The notes below the pieces were generated by a model that saw only the letters and a program-made list of their open reading frames with translations, made no database searches and was not told the origin of the DNA. DNA of 55,483 bases from JAAFHB01 sp038236995 (lineage in GTDB: Bacteria; Bacteroidota; Bacteroidia; Bacteroidales; Prolixibacteraceae), in NCBI GenBank assembly GCA_038236995.1, contig JBBRZE010000028.1, forward strand, positions 1 through 55,483, written 5' to 3'. Below, piece by piece: positions 42,155 through 51,408 of this stretch. Within the stretch, counting starts at the first letter, position 1. Every line of letters starts with the position of its first letter. Both the position numbers and the translations under genes were made by a program.

Positions 42155-42677
42155 GTTTAATCAATCCGAATATGGCATAGTTTATCATATCAAGGTAATT
42201 GGCGTCGATACCTTCAGAGATAATTGTAACTCCCATATTATCTTCGATTTGTTTGGTTCTTTTTATTTTCATTAGAATAAGGTCAGTATAGGAGCTGATT
42301 CTCATTTGTCGCCAGGCTTCGCCATAATCATGATTTTTATCCATCATCAGGTTCTTCGCTTTCACAAGGTTCTCCATGTATTTTTGTTCGGTAATTTCAG
42401 CTGGAAGCTCATCTTCAGAGGGTCCTAATTCAAGCTGAATCAATGCCATCGAGCAGTAATTTATGATTCCAATGAATTCATCACGTGCATCTTCCTCAAT
42501 TTTAGAAATGCCCTTTTCTTCTATGCTTCTGATTCTTTGGGCTTTGATGTAAACTTGATCGGTCATTGATTTTGGCCTTAGAATTCGCCAGGCTGTGCCG
42601 TAATCTTTCATCTTTTTTACAAATACATCGCGGCAGATACCTATAATATGATCAAACTGTTGATTCGTTTTATCCAT
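42141..42677 (-). CDS. DUF1599 protein with two repeats
   Basis: Start at 42677 (MDKTNQQFD) is preferred over 42695. The 178-residue protein contains two related halves: KMKDYGTAWRILRPKSMTDQVYIKAQRIRSIE and, about 90 residues later, KNHDYGEAWRQMRISSYTDLILMKIKRTKQIE. Each is followed by a helix ending in IINYC / MINYA. This is the DUF1599 duplication, distantly like nucleotide pyrophosphohydrolase helices. Biochemical function is unknown. It is followed directly by the DoxX gene. Confidence 0.88.
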   Translation of the reverse strand: MDKTNQQFDHIIGICRDVFVKKMKDYGTAWRILRPKSMTDQVYIKAQRIRSIEEKGISKIEEDARDEFIGIINYCSMALIQLELGPSEDELPAEITEQKYMENLVKAKNLMMDKNHDYGEAWRQMRISSYTDLILMKIKRTKQIEDNMGVTIISEGIDANYLDMINYAIFGLIKLEFK

Positions 42678-42736
42678 AATTAATAATTGAACCATAAAAG
42701 TATTAAAAATTGGGGAATGAGTGTGACTTTTATTCT

Positions 42737-42744
42737 TACTTTTG
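42737..42744 (+). promoter_or_regulatory. -7 promoter element of the folP-cdaA operon
   Basis: TACTTTTG matches TAnnTTTG, about 106 bases before the folP start. The long leader has no clear structure. Confidence 0.45.
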
Positions 42745-42850
42745 TATTAAATCATACCTTTAGGCAACTGATATTCTCATTTTATAGCATTGGTAATATG
42801 ATGATTACAATGTATTTATTGGCTTTGGGCAATTGTTAAAGATTTAGAAA

Positions 42851-43729
42851 ATGTTGTTTACAAAAAACGATAAAGGCTTTTATAAAAAGAAGAGCACTAT
42901 TAATCTGAACGGGAACTTGATTAGTTTGAGTTCTCCGGTGGTCATGGGAATCTTGAATGTTACGCCTGATTCTTTCTTTGACGGAGGTGCCTATACATCT
43001 GAAAGTACAATCTTAAAACGAGCAGCCCAGATTCTAAACGAAGGTGCGAAGTTTATTGATATAGGTGCGATGTCGACGCGGCCAGGTGCTTTGGAGATAT
43101 CTTTACAGGAAGAGCTTGATCGTCTGATGCCGGCTGTCAGAGCGGTGAAAGAGAGTTTTCCGGAAACTTCAATTTCGGTTGATACCTATCGATCAAAGGT
43201 TGTTAAAGCAGTTTTTAACGAAATCGGTGGCTTTGTTGTAAACGATATCTCAGGTGGTACATTTGACCCCGAAATGTTTGAAACTGTTGGTTCACTCCAT
43301 TTGCCCTATATCCTGATGCATTCTAAAGGAAAGAGCGAAGAGATGCAGAATGGTCCGGTTTATCAGGATGTTTTGAAGGAAGTAATGTTATTTCTTGCAA
43401 ATCAGGTACAAAAGTTAAAACTAATGGGAGTGTGTGATATCATTATTGACCCGGGTTTTGGATTTGGTAAAACAGCAGAACACAATTATGATTTATTGAA
43501 CCACCTGAATGCGTTTAAGATTTTCGAGTTGCCGATATTAGTTGGTGTTTCTCGTAAGGCGATGATATGGCGCACTTTGGATACATCCCCCGAAGAAAGC
43601 CTGAATGGAACTACAGTTCTCAATACTTTAGCGTTGGCGGGAGGATGCGATATTCTAAGGGTTCACGATGTAAAAGAGGCTGTGGAGATAATAAAATTGA
43701 TTAGTAAAATTAAAAACATTACTGAATGA
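42851..43729 (+). CDS. folP: Dihydropteroate synthase
   Basis: A 292-residue folate-pathway enzyme joining dihydropterin-PP with p-aminobenzoate. Motifs are VMGILNVTPDSFFDGGAY (near 31-48), IDIGAMSTRPGA (near 71), FVVNDISGG and IIDPGFGFGKTAEHNYDLL. It overlaps cdaA by 4 bases (ATGA), a coupling common in this phylum. It is a true DHPS, not the folate module missing from the corrinoid run: it has the DHPS signatures and lies 8 kb away. Confidence 0.95.
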   Translation: MLFTKNDKGFYKKKSTINLNGNLISLSSPVVMGILNVTPDSFFDGGAYTSESTILKRAAQILNEGAKFIDIGAMSTRPGALEISLQEELDRLMPAVRAVKESFPETSISVDTYRSKVVKAVFNEIGGFVVNDISGGTFDPEMFETVGSLHLPYILMHSKGKSEEMQNGPVYQDVLKEVMLFLANQVQKLKLMGVCDIIIDPGFGFGKTAEHNYDLLNHLNAFKIFELPILVGVSRKAMIWRTLDTSPEESLNGTTVLNTLALAGGCDILRVHDVKEAVEIIKLISKIKNITE

Positions 43730-44505
43730 TAAATCTATTCATACATATCAGGTTTCTGGATATCATTGATATATTACTTGTTACAATAATTTTCTATGAG
43801 ATTTATAAACTGGTAAAAGGGACTGTTGCCTTCAATATTTTCATGGGGATATTCATCATTTTTGTTGTGTGGCTGGTAGTAAAGTCCTTGAAAATGGAGC
43901 TGTTAGGTTCTATTTTGGGGCAACTATTCGGAGTCGGTGTAATTGCTATTATCATTGTATTTCAACAGGAAGTGCGTAGGTTTTTGTTGCTGCTTGGAAG
44001 TCGTTACCGGGCAACCCGACAATTTTCGCTTGAGAATCTTTTTTCTAATCAGTTTAAATTAGCTTCAGAAGCAAGTATGCATGCGATTGTTGATGCATGT
44101 CGGCAAATGTCAGAGAACCGCGTTGGAGCGCTTATCGTTCTTGCCCGCGAGAGCGAATTAAGAGAATATGTTGAAACCGGTGAAACAATTGATGCAGAGA
44201 TTTCTTCAGAGCTTATTAAAAGCATTTTTTTCAAAAACTCACCGCTTCACGACGGTGCCATGATTATAAATCTTAATCGAATAAAAGCTGCCAGGTGTAT
44301 TCTGCCAGTTTCGCAAAAACTTGAGATAAGTCCGGTTCTTGGTTTACGCCATCGTGCGGCCATAGGAATTTCGGAACAAACAGATGCCTATGTGATTGTT
44401 GTAAGCGAAGAAACTGGTCGCATCTCAATGTCCAGCGGAGGAGAACTGAATGAGGATATATCAACGGATGAACTATTTAGAATTCTGGAAACTAGTCATA
44501 AATAA
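43726..44505 (+). CDS. cdaA: Diadenylate cyclase CdaA (c-di-AMP synthase)
   Basis: A 259-residue membrane protein with three N-terminal helices (about residues 8-80) and a DisA_N/DAC catalytic domain. The active-site motifs are D176-G-A178 in SPLHDGAMII and R208-H-R210 in LGLRHRAAIG. It makes the second messenger c-di-AMP from two ATP. It is translationally coupled to folP and followed 14 bases later by the DUF2179 gene. Confidence 0.94.
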   Translation: MINLFIHIRFLDIIDILLVTIIFYEIYKLVKGTVAFNIFMGIFIIFVVWLVVKSLKMELLGSILGQLFGVGVIAIIIVFQQEVRRFLLLLGSRYRATRQFSLENLFSNQFKLASEASMHAIVDACRQMSENRVGALIVLARESELREYVETGETIDAEISSELIKSIFFKNSPLHDGAMIINLNRIKAARCILPVSQKLEISPVLGLRHRAAIGISEQTDAYVIVVSEETGRISMSSGGELNEDISTDELFRILETSHK

Positions 44506-44519
44506 CTGATTTCTTTTAA

Positions 44520-45086
44520 ATGGACTCAACAATTGTCGATATCATAATATTGCCTTTGATGATTTTCTTTGCCCGGATTATCGATGTCTCGTTGGGTACA
44601 CTTAGAATTGTAATGATTTCAAAAGGGCAAAAGCGGATTGCCCCTTTTTTAGGATTTTTTGAGGTGCTTATCTGGTTGATTGCCATTGGTAGAATAATGC
44701 AAAACCTTGATAACTGGATATGCTATATTGCTTATGCAGGAGGTTACGCCACAGGCAATTATGTTGGTATGTTGATTGAGGAGAAACTTGCGGTGGGGAT
44801 TGTACAGCTTCAGATCATTACCGCTGTTAACGCAGATAAACTAATCAATGCATTAAAGCTTGCAGGATATGGAATTACGCATCATAATGCAGTTGGGGGT
44901 GCTTCCGGCAATTTGGTCAGTGTAATTTACAGTGTTGTTTTGCGCAACGATATCAATAAAGTTATTGCAATCATCAGAAAGTATAATCCAAATGCTTTTT
45001 ACTCAATTGGGGATGTACGTTTTGTAAACAAAGGATTATCAGCCACAATTGTTAATAAATACAAGTGGTGGAGGATAGGGAAATAG
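44520..45086 (+). CDS. DUF2179/UPF0316 membrane protein
   Basis: A 188-residue protein with three N-terminal helices (FFARIIDVSLGTLRIVMISKG near 16-36, then FEVLIWLIAIGRIM) and a C-terminal DUF2179-like domain (about 100-180). The N-terminal segment is the UPF0316/DUF5698 signature. Function unknown. Co-transcribed with cdaA by position. Confidence 0.88.
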   Translation: MDSTIVDIIILPLMIFFARIIDVSLGTLRIVMISKGQKRIAPFLGFFEVLIWLIAIGRIMQNLDNWICYIAYAGGYATGNYVGMLIEEKLAVGIVQLQIITAVNADKLINALKLAGYGITHHNAVGGASGNLVSVIYSVVLRNDINKVIAIIRKYNPNAFYSIGDVRFVNKGLSATIVNKYKWWRIGK

Positions 45087-45100
45087 CAGATACAAAATGA

Positions 45101-45139
45101 AAAAAGGTCAAAACAGATATTTCTGCTTTGACCTTTTTA
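45101..45139. terminator. Bidirectional terminator between the DUF2179 and asnB genes
   Basis: AAAAAGGTCAAAACAGA pairs with TCTGCTTTGACCTTTTT (one mismatch) around a 4-base loop. It lies between the stops of the DUF2179 gene (+) and asnB (-), with A/T runs on both sides. Confidence 0.85.
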
Positions 45140-45159
45140 TTATCGAAATTAAGTATAAA

Positions 45160-46827
45160 TTATTTATAAGCCTGTGTATGAACACTTCTCATAGATCTTC
45201 CTGATGGGTCAGCGTTGTTGCGGAACGATGCATCCCAGGCAAGTGCTTCCGGAGTGCTACAAGCGATGGAAGGTACCGATGGTACACAGGTTGCTGCCGC
45301 ATCGGAAGGGAAGTGTTCGGTAAAGATTGAACGATAGAAATACTCCTCTTTTGACATTGGTGTATTGATCGGGAAACGGAACTTAGAGTTTTCCATTTGT
45401 TCATCAGTAACATTTTCTGCCGTAAGTGCTTTCAGAGAATCAATCCAGTTGTATCCTACTCCGTCAGAGAATTGTTCTTTTTGACGCCATACAACACTTT
45501 CGGGAAGGTAATCTTCAAAGGCCTTACGAAGAATCCATTTTTCCATTTTCCCGTCTTTCGCCATCTTATCTTCTGGATTTAGGCGCATTGCAATATCCAT
45601 AAACTCTTTATCGAGGAAAGGAACACGTCCTTCAACACCCCATGCTGCAAGTGACTTATTTGCCCTTAAACAGTCGTATAGGTGCAACTTGCCGATTTTA
45701 CGTACTGTCTCTTCGTGAAATGCCTGAGCATTTGGCGCTTTATGAAAATAAAGATATCCTCCGAAAAGCTCATCTGCTCCTTCACCGGATAGTACCATTT
45801 TTACACCCATCGATTTGATAACGCGGGCTAACAGATACATGGGTGTTGAAGCTCGTACTGTGGTTACATCGTATGTTTCAAGATGATAAATCACGTCGCT
45901 TAATGCATCAAGGCCTTCCTGAACCGTAAAATGAACCTGGTGATGAATTGTTCCGATATGGTCTGCAACTTTTTGCGCAGCAGCCAAGTCAGGTGAGCCA
46001 ACAAGTCCGACAGCAAAGGAATGGAGTTGAGGCCACCAGGCTTCCTGTTGATTGTCGCTTTCGACTCTCTTTCCGGCGTATTTCTTTGCGATAGCTGAAA
46101 TAACCGACGAATCAAGTCCTCCGGAAAGAAGAACTCCATAAGGTACATCAGACATCAATTGACGGTGAACCGCATCTTCGAGCGCTTTTCTCAATATATC
46201 AATATCTGAAAGATTATTCTTCACAGTGTCAAATTCAGTCCATTCACGGGTATACCATTTTTTGATAACACCTTCTTTACTATATAGATAATGGCCTGGT
46301 AAAAATTCTTCTATTTTTTTGCAGGTTCCTTCTAGCGCCTTGAGTTCTGATGCAAAGTATAAGTTTCCAAATGAATCCCATCCCATATAAAGAGGAATGA
46401 TTCCAATATGGTCGCGGGCTACGAGATAACAATCATTTTCTTCATCATATAATACAAACGCAAATATTCCATTCAGGTCTTCGAGAAAATCAATCCCTTT
46501 TTCACGGTAAAGTGCAAGAATGACTTCACAATCCGATTCGGTTTGAAATTCATAATGGTCTTCAAGCGGTTTACGCAATTCCCGATGATTATAAATCTCA
46601 CCATTTACGCCTAAAATAAGCTTTTTATCGCTGCTGTAAAGTGGCTGTCTGCCCGATGACGGATCAACAATCGCCAATCTTTCATGTGCTATAATCGCTT
46701 TCGAACCGCAATAAATCCCAGACCAATCCGGTCCCCGGTGGCGAATTCGTTTGGACATCTTAAGGACTTGCGTTCTTAAATCTTCAGATTTCACCTTTAA
46801 ATCAAATACTCCTACAATACCACACAT
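45160..46827 (-). CDS. asnB: Asparagine synthase (glutamine-hydrolysing)
   Basis: A 555-residue enzyme. Cys2 in MCGIVGVFDL is the glutaminase nucleophile, RHRGPDWSG and NGEIYNHRELR bind glutamine, and the synthetase half has the PP-loop VLLSGGLDSSVI (near 237-248) and SGEGADELFGGY. It makes Asn from Asp, ATP and Gln. Transcribed alone, with a -7 element at 46892-46899 and a terminator at 45101-45139. Confidence 0.97.
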   Translation of the reverse strand: MCGIVGVFDLKVKSEDLRTQVLKMSKRIRHRGPDWSGIYCGSKAIIAHERLAIVDPSSGRQPLYSSDKKLILGVNGEIYNHRELRKPLEDHYEFQTESDCEVILALYREKGIDFLEDLNGIFAFVLYDEENDCYLVARDHIGIIPLYMGWDSFGNLYFASELKALEGTCKKIEEFLPGHYLYSKEGVIKKWYTREWTEFDTVKNNLSDIDILRKALEDAVHRQLMSDVPYGVLLSGGLDSSVISAIAKKYAGKRVESDNQQEAWWPQLHSFAVGLVGSPDLAAAQKVADHIGTIHHQVHFTVQEGLDALSDVIYHLETYDVTTVRASTPMYLLARVIKSMGVKMVLSGEGADELFGGYLYFHKAPNAQAFHEETVRKIGKLHLYDCLRANKSLAAWGVEGRVPFLDKEFMDIAMRLNPEDKMAKDGKMEKWILRKAFEDYLPESVVWRQKEQFSDGVGYNWIDSLKALTAENVTDEQMENSKFRFPINTPMSKEEYFYRSIFTEHFPSDAAATCVPSVPSIACSTPEALAWDASFRNNADPSGRSMRSVHTQAYK

Positions 46828-46891
46828 AGTCTTTATCGAATTATAACCGTTTTTCTTTTCGAAATATCAAATTGAACCAATAATTGGTCGC

Positions 46892-46899
46892 CAAAAATA
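46892..46899 (-). promoter_or_regulatory. -7 promoter element of asnB
   Basis: Minus-strand TATTTTTG matches TAnnTTTG, about 65 bases upstream of the asnB start. Confidence 0.45.
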
Positions 46900-46949
46900 C
46901 AAAAATCTTTTAAAGTTTGATTAATTGATACAAAATGGTAACAATTACA

Positions 46950-49394
46950 CTATTTCTTATTAAGTGCATCTTTAATTTTTTTCCAGATATTCGATTTTGG
47001 CTCTTCCTTTGCTGGTTGCTCTTTATTCACATCGGGTGGCAAATTGGCGGCATTCCTTTTTTCCTCCCTTGCGGCTTTGCGTTCCTCTCTTTTCTTTGGA
47101 TCTCCATTGAAAATACCCCAAAAGTTCGATATCCCTTTTTCTGAATACTCATCTGTAAAATGAGGAATATCAAGCATAGCCAGCGTAGATTCATCTAATC
47201 CAGGGAAATAGTGATTCTTATATTCCCGGAATGCAGGATCGTGGTAAAGTTTATTGAAAAACTTTCCAACTACAGGAAGCGCCATATAGCCACCTCGCCC
47301 AAGTGCAATGTTTCTGAAGTGAATGGAGGGTTCTTCTCCACCTACCCAACATCCTGTCACAAGGTCGGGTGTATATCCCATGAACCATCCGTCAGCATAA
47401 TTCTGCGTAGTACCTGTTTTGCCGGCAAAAGCTCCTTCAACTTTGTAAAGGGATCTTATTTCTGCTCCCGTCCCTTCGTTAACGACGGATTGGAGATAGT
47501 GTGTGATAATCTTTGCTGTTTCGGGCGACATGGCTTCCTTATCATCGTTATCTGGGGTAAATTTCTTCAGTAACTTACCATTTGCATCCTCAATTCGGAG
47601 CATGTAATTTGGAGTAACTGTTCTTCCCAAATTGTCGAGACAAGCATAGGCTTGAACAAGCTGCAGCAGTGGAATATCTGCAGATCCAAGCGCCAGAGAA
47701 GGAACTTCGGGCAGATCGGCTTTAATTCCCATTTTGCGGGCAAGCGCAATTGCTTCCGGAATTCCTGATTCCATTAACACGGCAACAGATATAGTATTAA
47801 CAGATTTACATAGTGCACCTTCAAGTGAATAATATCCGCCATATTCTTCATTTGAGTTACCGGGAGACCAATCCTGATATTCTGAATAAACAGTTTTTTC
47901 ATTTGCATAATATTTATCAGGAGAAATTCCCTGCTCGAGAGCGGAGGCGTATATGATTGGTTTAAAAGTTGATCCAACCTGACGTGGTGCTAAAACATGA
48001 TCGTACTGAAAATACTTGAAATCATTTCCGCCAACCCAAGCTTTAATATCTCCAGATTTCGGATCAATGGCGACAAATCCGCAATGAAGCAGTTTTAAAG
48101 CATATTTTACCGAATCAAGAGGCGAAAAATTAACCTGCTTTTCACCTTCCCATGAAAAGATCTTCATATTCAACGGCACTTTGAATGCTTCGGTAATTTC
48201 TGCCGCAGATTTCCCAGCTTCTTTCATTTTTCGGTATCGCTCTGACCGCTTCATGGCTCTAATAACCACGGCATTGTTCTTTCCCCAGGGATCTTTTCCG
48301 TCCCAATGTTTTTCGAACGTAGATTGCAACTCTTTCATCTTTTCCTGCATGGCCATCTCTGCATATCGCTGCATTCTAAAGTCTAGTGTCGTTACAATAT
48401 GTAATCCATCGGTATAAAGATTGTAAGGAGTACCATCAGCTTTTGTATTCTCGGAGCACCATTCTTCCAATTGAGGTCTGATCAGCTCTCTGAAATAGGC
48501 ACCCGGCCCGGTATTGTAAACCAGATAATTGTATTTTATACTCAGAGGAGTACTAATATAAGTTTTAGCTTGATCTGGTGTAATGTATTTATATTTCGAC
48601 ATCTGCGAAATGACGATATTTCTTCTTTGAAGTGAACGTTCCGGATTTGTTCTGGGATTGTAATAGTTATTGGCCTTTAACATTCCTACAAGAGTGGCAG
48701 CTTGTGGAACAGAAAGTTTATCCGGCCTGACGCTAAAAAAACGCTCGGCTGCAAGTTCAATTCCAAAAGTATTTTCACCAAAAGGAACCGTGTTCAGATA
48801 CAAAGTCAGAATCTCTTCTTTTGAATAGAGTCGTTCGAGCCGGTAGGCAATAATTGATTCCCTGATTTTACTTACAGGAAGTGTTAATGGCCCATAGTTT
48901 TTTCGTCCAAAAATGTTTTTTACAATTTGTTGTGACAAGGTCGATCCTCCACCTGAACTGCGATCAACCATAAAAATTGTCTTCACTACAACTCTTAGCA
49001 AAGCCCATTCATCAATTCCCCGATGCTCATAAAACCTGTTGTCTTCGGTCGCAATCAGGGCATTAATCATATTCGGTGAGATTTCTTTAAAAGTAACGTT
49101 ACTTCGGTTCTCAATATAATATCGACCAAGCAATTTATTGTCCTTAGAATAAACTTCCGAGGCGGCCGGTTCTTTTATTTTGATAAGTGTATTGGAATCA
49201 GGGAGCTGTCCAAATGTTCCGACATAAACCAATCCAAAAAGCACAAGTAGAAGGAACACTCCCAATAATGCAAGCTTCAAACCCCAAATGAGAACTCTTT
49301 TGGTCCATGATTGTTTAGAAGTTGAAGATAATCCTGAGAAGAATCCCTTGATGGTTTTCTTCTTTCCGGATCCTTTAATTTTTTTAACTGACAT
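46950..49394 (-). CDS. Bifunctional penicillin-binding protein 1A (GT51 + transpeptidase)
   Basis: An 814-residue class A PBP. A lysine-rich cytoplasmic N-terminus and one membrane helix (about 34-58) precede the glycosyltransferase domain, with Glu117 in ATEDNRFYEHRG and GGGSTLSQQIVKN. The transpeptidase domain has S475-T-F-K478 in GSTFKP, SVN and KTGTT (near 655). It builds and cross-links peptidoglycan. The C-terminal 50 residues are charged and rich in Lys/Glu. It is divergent from the TIGR01777 gene, starting only 47 bases away. Confidence 0.95.
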   Translation of the reverse strand: MSVKKIKGSGKKKTIKGFFSGLSSTSKQSWTKRVLIWGLKLALLGVFLLLVLFGLVYVGTFGQLPDSNTLIKIKEPAASEVYSKDNKLLGRYYIENRSNVTFKEISPNMINALIATEDNRFYEHRGIDEWALLRVVVKTIFMVDRSSGGGSTLSQQIVKNIFGRKNYGPLTLPVSKIRESIIAYRLERLYSKEEILTLYLNTVPFGENTFGIELAAERFFSVRPDKLSVPQAATLVGMLKANNYYNPRTNPERSLQRRNIVISQMSKYKYITPDQAKTYISTPLSIKYNYLVYNTGPGAYFRELIRPQLEEWCSENTKADGTPYNLYTDGLHIVTTLDFRMQRYAEMAMQEKMKELQSTFEKHWDGKDPWGKNNAVVIRAMKRSERYRKMKEAGKSAAEITEAFKVPLNMKIFSWEGEKQVNFSPLDSVKYALKLLHCGFVAIDPKSGDIKAWVGGNDFKYFQYDHVLAPRQVGSTFKPIIYASALEQGISPDKYYANEKTVYSEYQDWSPGNSNEEYGGYYSLEGALCKSVNTISVAVLMESGIPEAIALARKMGIKADLPEVPSLALGSADIPLLQLVQAYACLDNLGRTVTPNYMLRIEDANGKLLKKFTPDNDDKEAMSPETAKIITHYLQSVVNEGTGAEIRSLYKVEGAFAGKTGTTQNYADGWFMGYTPDLVTGCWVGGEEPSIHFRNIALGRGGYMALPVVGKFFNKLYHDPAFREYKNHYFPGLDESTLAMLDIPHFTDEYSEKGISNFWGIFNGDPKKREERKAAREEKRNAANLPPDVNKEQPAKEEPKSNIWKKIKDALNKK

Positions 49395-49441
49395 ATTGAA
49401 GCGTATAATCTATATTCACTTATACTAAAATTACTCACACC

Positions 49442-50311
49442 ATGATAATTGCCATTTCCGGCAGTACAGGTTTTATTGGAAAACAACTGTCGGAATTTTT
49501 ATTACAATCAGGGAATGAACTTATTGTGATTACACGCAATGACTTTGCAGGCGGGAGTAATCAACTGGCAAAAGTAATCAAATCTGCTGATGTTATCATC
49601 AATCTTGCCGGAGCTTCTGTTTTAAGAAGATGGACTGAAAAGAATAAGCAACTTATCCTCTCAAGTCGTGTTGATACCACTCGGTTATTGGTTGAAGCGG
49701 TTCAGATGAATCTTTCTGAGAATCGTCCTCGCATTTTTATAAATTCTTCTGCAATTGGTATATACGAGTTTAATAAATCTCATGATGAGTTTTCAACAGT
49801 ATTGGGGACTGATTTTTTGGCATTAGTATGCAATGCGTGGGAAGAAGCAACTGTTGATTTAAAGGAGTTAGATTTGAGACTATGTACCATCCGGATTGGA
49901 ATCGTACTTGGAACCACAGGTGGATCACTCCGGAAAATGTTACCACTTTTTAAAGCAGGATTAGGTGGAAAAATAGCTTCAGGGAAACAACCGTTTTCAT
50001 TTATACATATCTCTGATTTTTGTAACGCAATCTGGCATTTGATTTTAAACGGTGAAAGCACAGGTATCTATAATATTGTATGCCCGGAACCAACAACTAA
50101 TAAATTGTTTACGAATACGTTGGCCAAATATCTTCGCCGCCCTGCATTTTTTACCGTTCCTAAATTTGCACTGAAGCTTATTTATGGCGAGGCTGCCGGA
50201 ATGCTTACAACCGGCGCAAAAGTGATTTCCACCCGATTGCCTGGTGAGGGTTTCCAATTCAAATTTCCTGATATTGACTCTGCAATTGCTGATCTTGTTA
50301 AAAAAGAATGA
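49442..50311 (+). CDS. TIGR01777-family NAD(P)-dependent epimerase-like protein (YfcH type)
   Basis: A 289-residue extended SDR. It has GSTGFIGKQLSEFLL (7-21), VIINLAGASVLRRWTEKNKQLILSSR, INSSAIGIY (Ser/Tyr) and IRIGIVLGTTGGSLRKMLPLF. The GASVxxRWT motif is specific to TIGR01777. In plants a homologue (SulA/GC1) affects division or chloroplast function; the bacterial role is open. Probably co-transcribed with the PPDK regulator 31 bases downstream. Confidence 0.9.
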   Translation: MIIAISGSTGFIGKQLSEFLLQSGNELIVITRNDFAGGSNQLAKVIKSADVIINLAGASVLRRWTEKNKQLILSSRVDTTRLLVEAVQMNLSENRPRIFINSSAIGIYEFNKSHDEFSTVLGTDFLALVCNAWEEATVDLKELDLRLCTIRIGIVLGTTGGSLRKMLPLFKAGLGGKIASGKQPFSFIHISDFCNAIWHLILNGESTGIYNIVCPEPTTNKLFTNTLAKYLRRPAFFTVPKFALKLIYGEAAGMLTTGAKVISTRLPGEGFQFKFPDIDSAIADLVKKE

Positions 50312-50342
50312 TACAAGTTTAATAATTTGAAAATCCGGATTT

Positions 50343-51203
50343 ATGAATAAAGATTTTCCAACAAATAAGATTCCACCTATATACATTGTTTCGGGTGGTA
50401 AAGGGCTGGCAGGTGACGCTGTTGTTCAGTCTGTTTTGATTCAATTTCCCAACAATAAAGTTCCTGTGATCATTGTTCCCGATGTATTGAATCAGGAAAG
50501 AACTGATGATGTAATTTCAAAAGCATTGGTAACAAATGGGGTAATAGTTCATACAATGGTTGATCCTGAGGCACGAAAAATGTTGATCGAATCGTGTGTA
50601 AAAAGCGGCGTAAGTCATTTTGACCTTGTCGGCGATTTGTCAGATTATTTGTCAGATCTGTTAAATACTAAACCAATAAGTAAACCTGGTTTATATCGTC
50701 TTAGTAATATTGCTTATTTTCAGAGGGTTGAAGCAATTGATTTTACGTTGAAAGTTGATGATGGACAAAATCCCGAAAGGATAATCCAAGCGGATATTGT
50801 ATTAACAGGAGTCTCGAGAACCGGCAAGACTCCATTGAGTGTTTACCTGGCAATGTTTGGCTGGAAAGTGGCAAATGTTCCCATTGTTCCAGGTATTGAT
50901 CCCCCTGAAGGATTATTTAAAGCAGATCCGGGGAGGGTTTTTGGATTAAATATTTCTCACGTTTACCTGATAGCGCAGCGTGCTAACCGGGTTAAAAGTC
51001 TTCATATGAATGAAGACGCTGACTATATAAATAGTAGGAAAGTGGGTGAGGAACTGGCATATGCGCGACGGATATTCGAAAGAGGCGGGTTTACAGAAAT
51101 TCAGATTACCAACAAGCCTATCGAATCGTCTGCTAATGAAATTCTTAATATTTTAACCAGTCGGTTTGATCAGGAAAAGTGGAAGAATGATATGAATAAC
51201 TAA
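50343..51203 (+). CDS. Pyruvate,phosphate dikinase/PEP synthase regulatory kinase-phosphorylase
   Basis: A 286-residue DUF299 protein that switches PPDK or PEP synthase by ADP-dependent phosphorylation and Pi-dependent dephosphorylation. The nucleotide loop GVSRTGKTPLSVYLA is near residues 157-171, and IVPGIDPPEGLF follows. An N-terminal IYIVSGGKGLAGDAVVQ replaces the usual VSDSTG. Together with pckA in this window it points to tight control of the PEP-pyruvate node. Confidence 0.9.
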   Translation: MNKDFPTNKIPPIYIVSGGKGLAGDAVVQSVLIQFPNNKVPVIIVPDVLNQERTDDVISKALVTNGVIVHTMVDPEARKMLIESCVKSGVSHFDLVGDLSDYLSDLLNTKPISKPGLYRLSNIAYFQRVEAIDFTLKVDDGQNPERIIQADIVLTGVSRTGKTPLSVYLAMFGWKVANVPIVPGIDPPEGLFKADPGRVFGLNISHVYLIAQRANRVKSLHMNEDADYINSRKVGEELAYARRIFERGGFTEIQITNKPIESSANEILNILTSRFDQEKWKNDMNN

Positions 51204-51329
51204 GCAGAGAACTACTTACATTGCTTCAAAGCCAAAAGATAGAGTTTCGGCAAAATATTGATTGCTAGTATGAAGCTATCAATTGCCAGATGTTCAGAAA
51301 CTTCAAAGCAGATTAAAATTCAAAAACAA

Positions 51330-51374
51330 CTGCCGGTTAGGAATTCATCTTTAAAAGAGATCCAAAACCGGCAG
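51330..51374 (-). terminator. Terminator after the S9 peptidase gene
   Basis: CTGCCGGTT (51330-51338) pairs perfectly with AACCGGCAG (51366-51374). On the minus strand the hairpin is followed by TTGTTTTTG. The loop is long (27 bases), so it is weaker than the others. Confidence 0.6.
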
Positions 51375-51408
51375 CATATCAGCTTCAGAAACAAAAACTC
51401 AAAATTGC

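Noticed and set aside
42851..43729. folP as the missing methyl-folate module of the corrinoid run
   Set aside because: It carries dihydropteroate-synthase signatures and lies in an unrelated operon 8 kb away coupled to cdaA.
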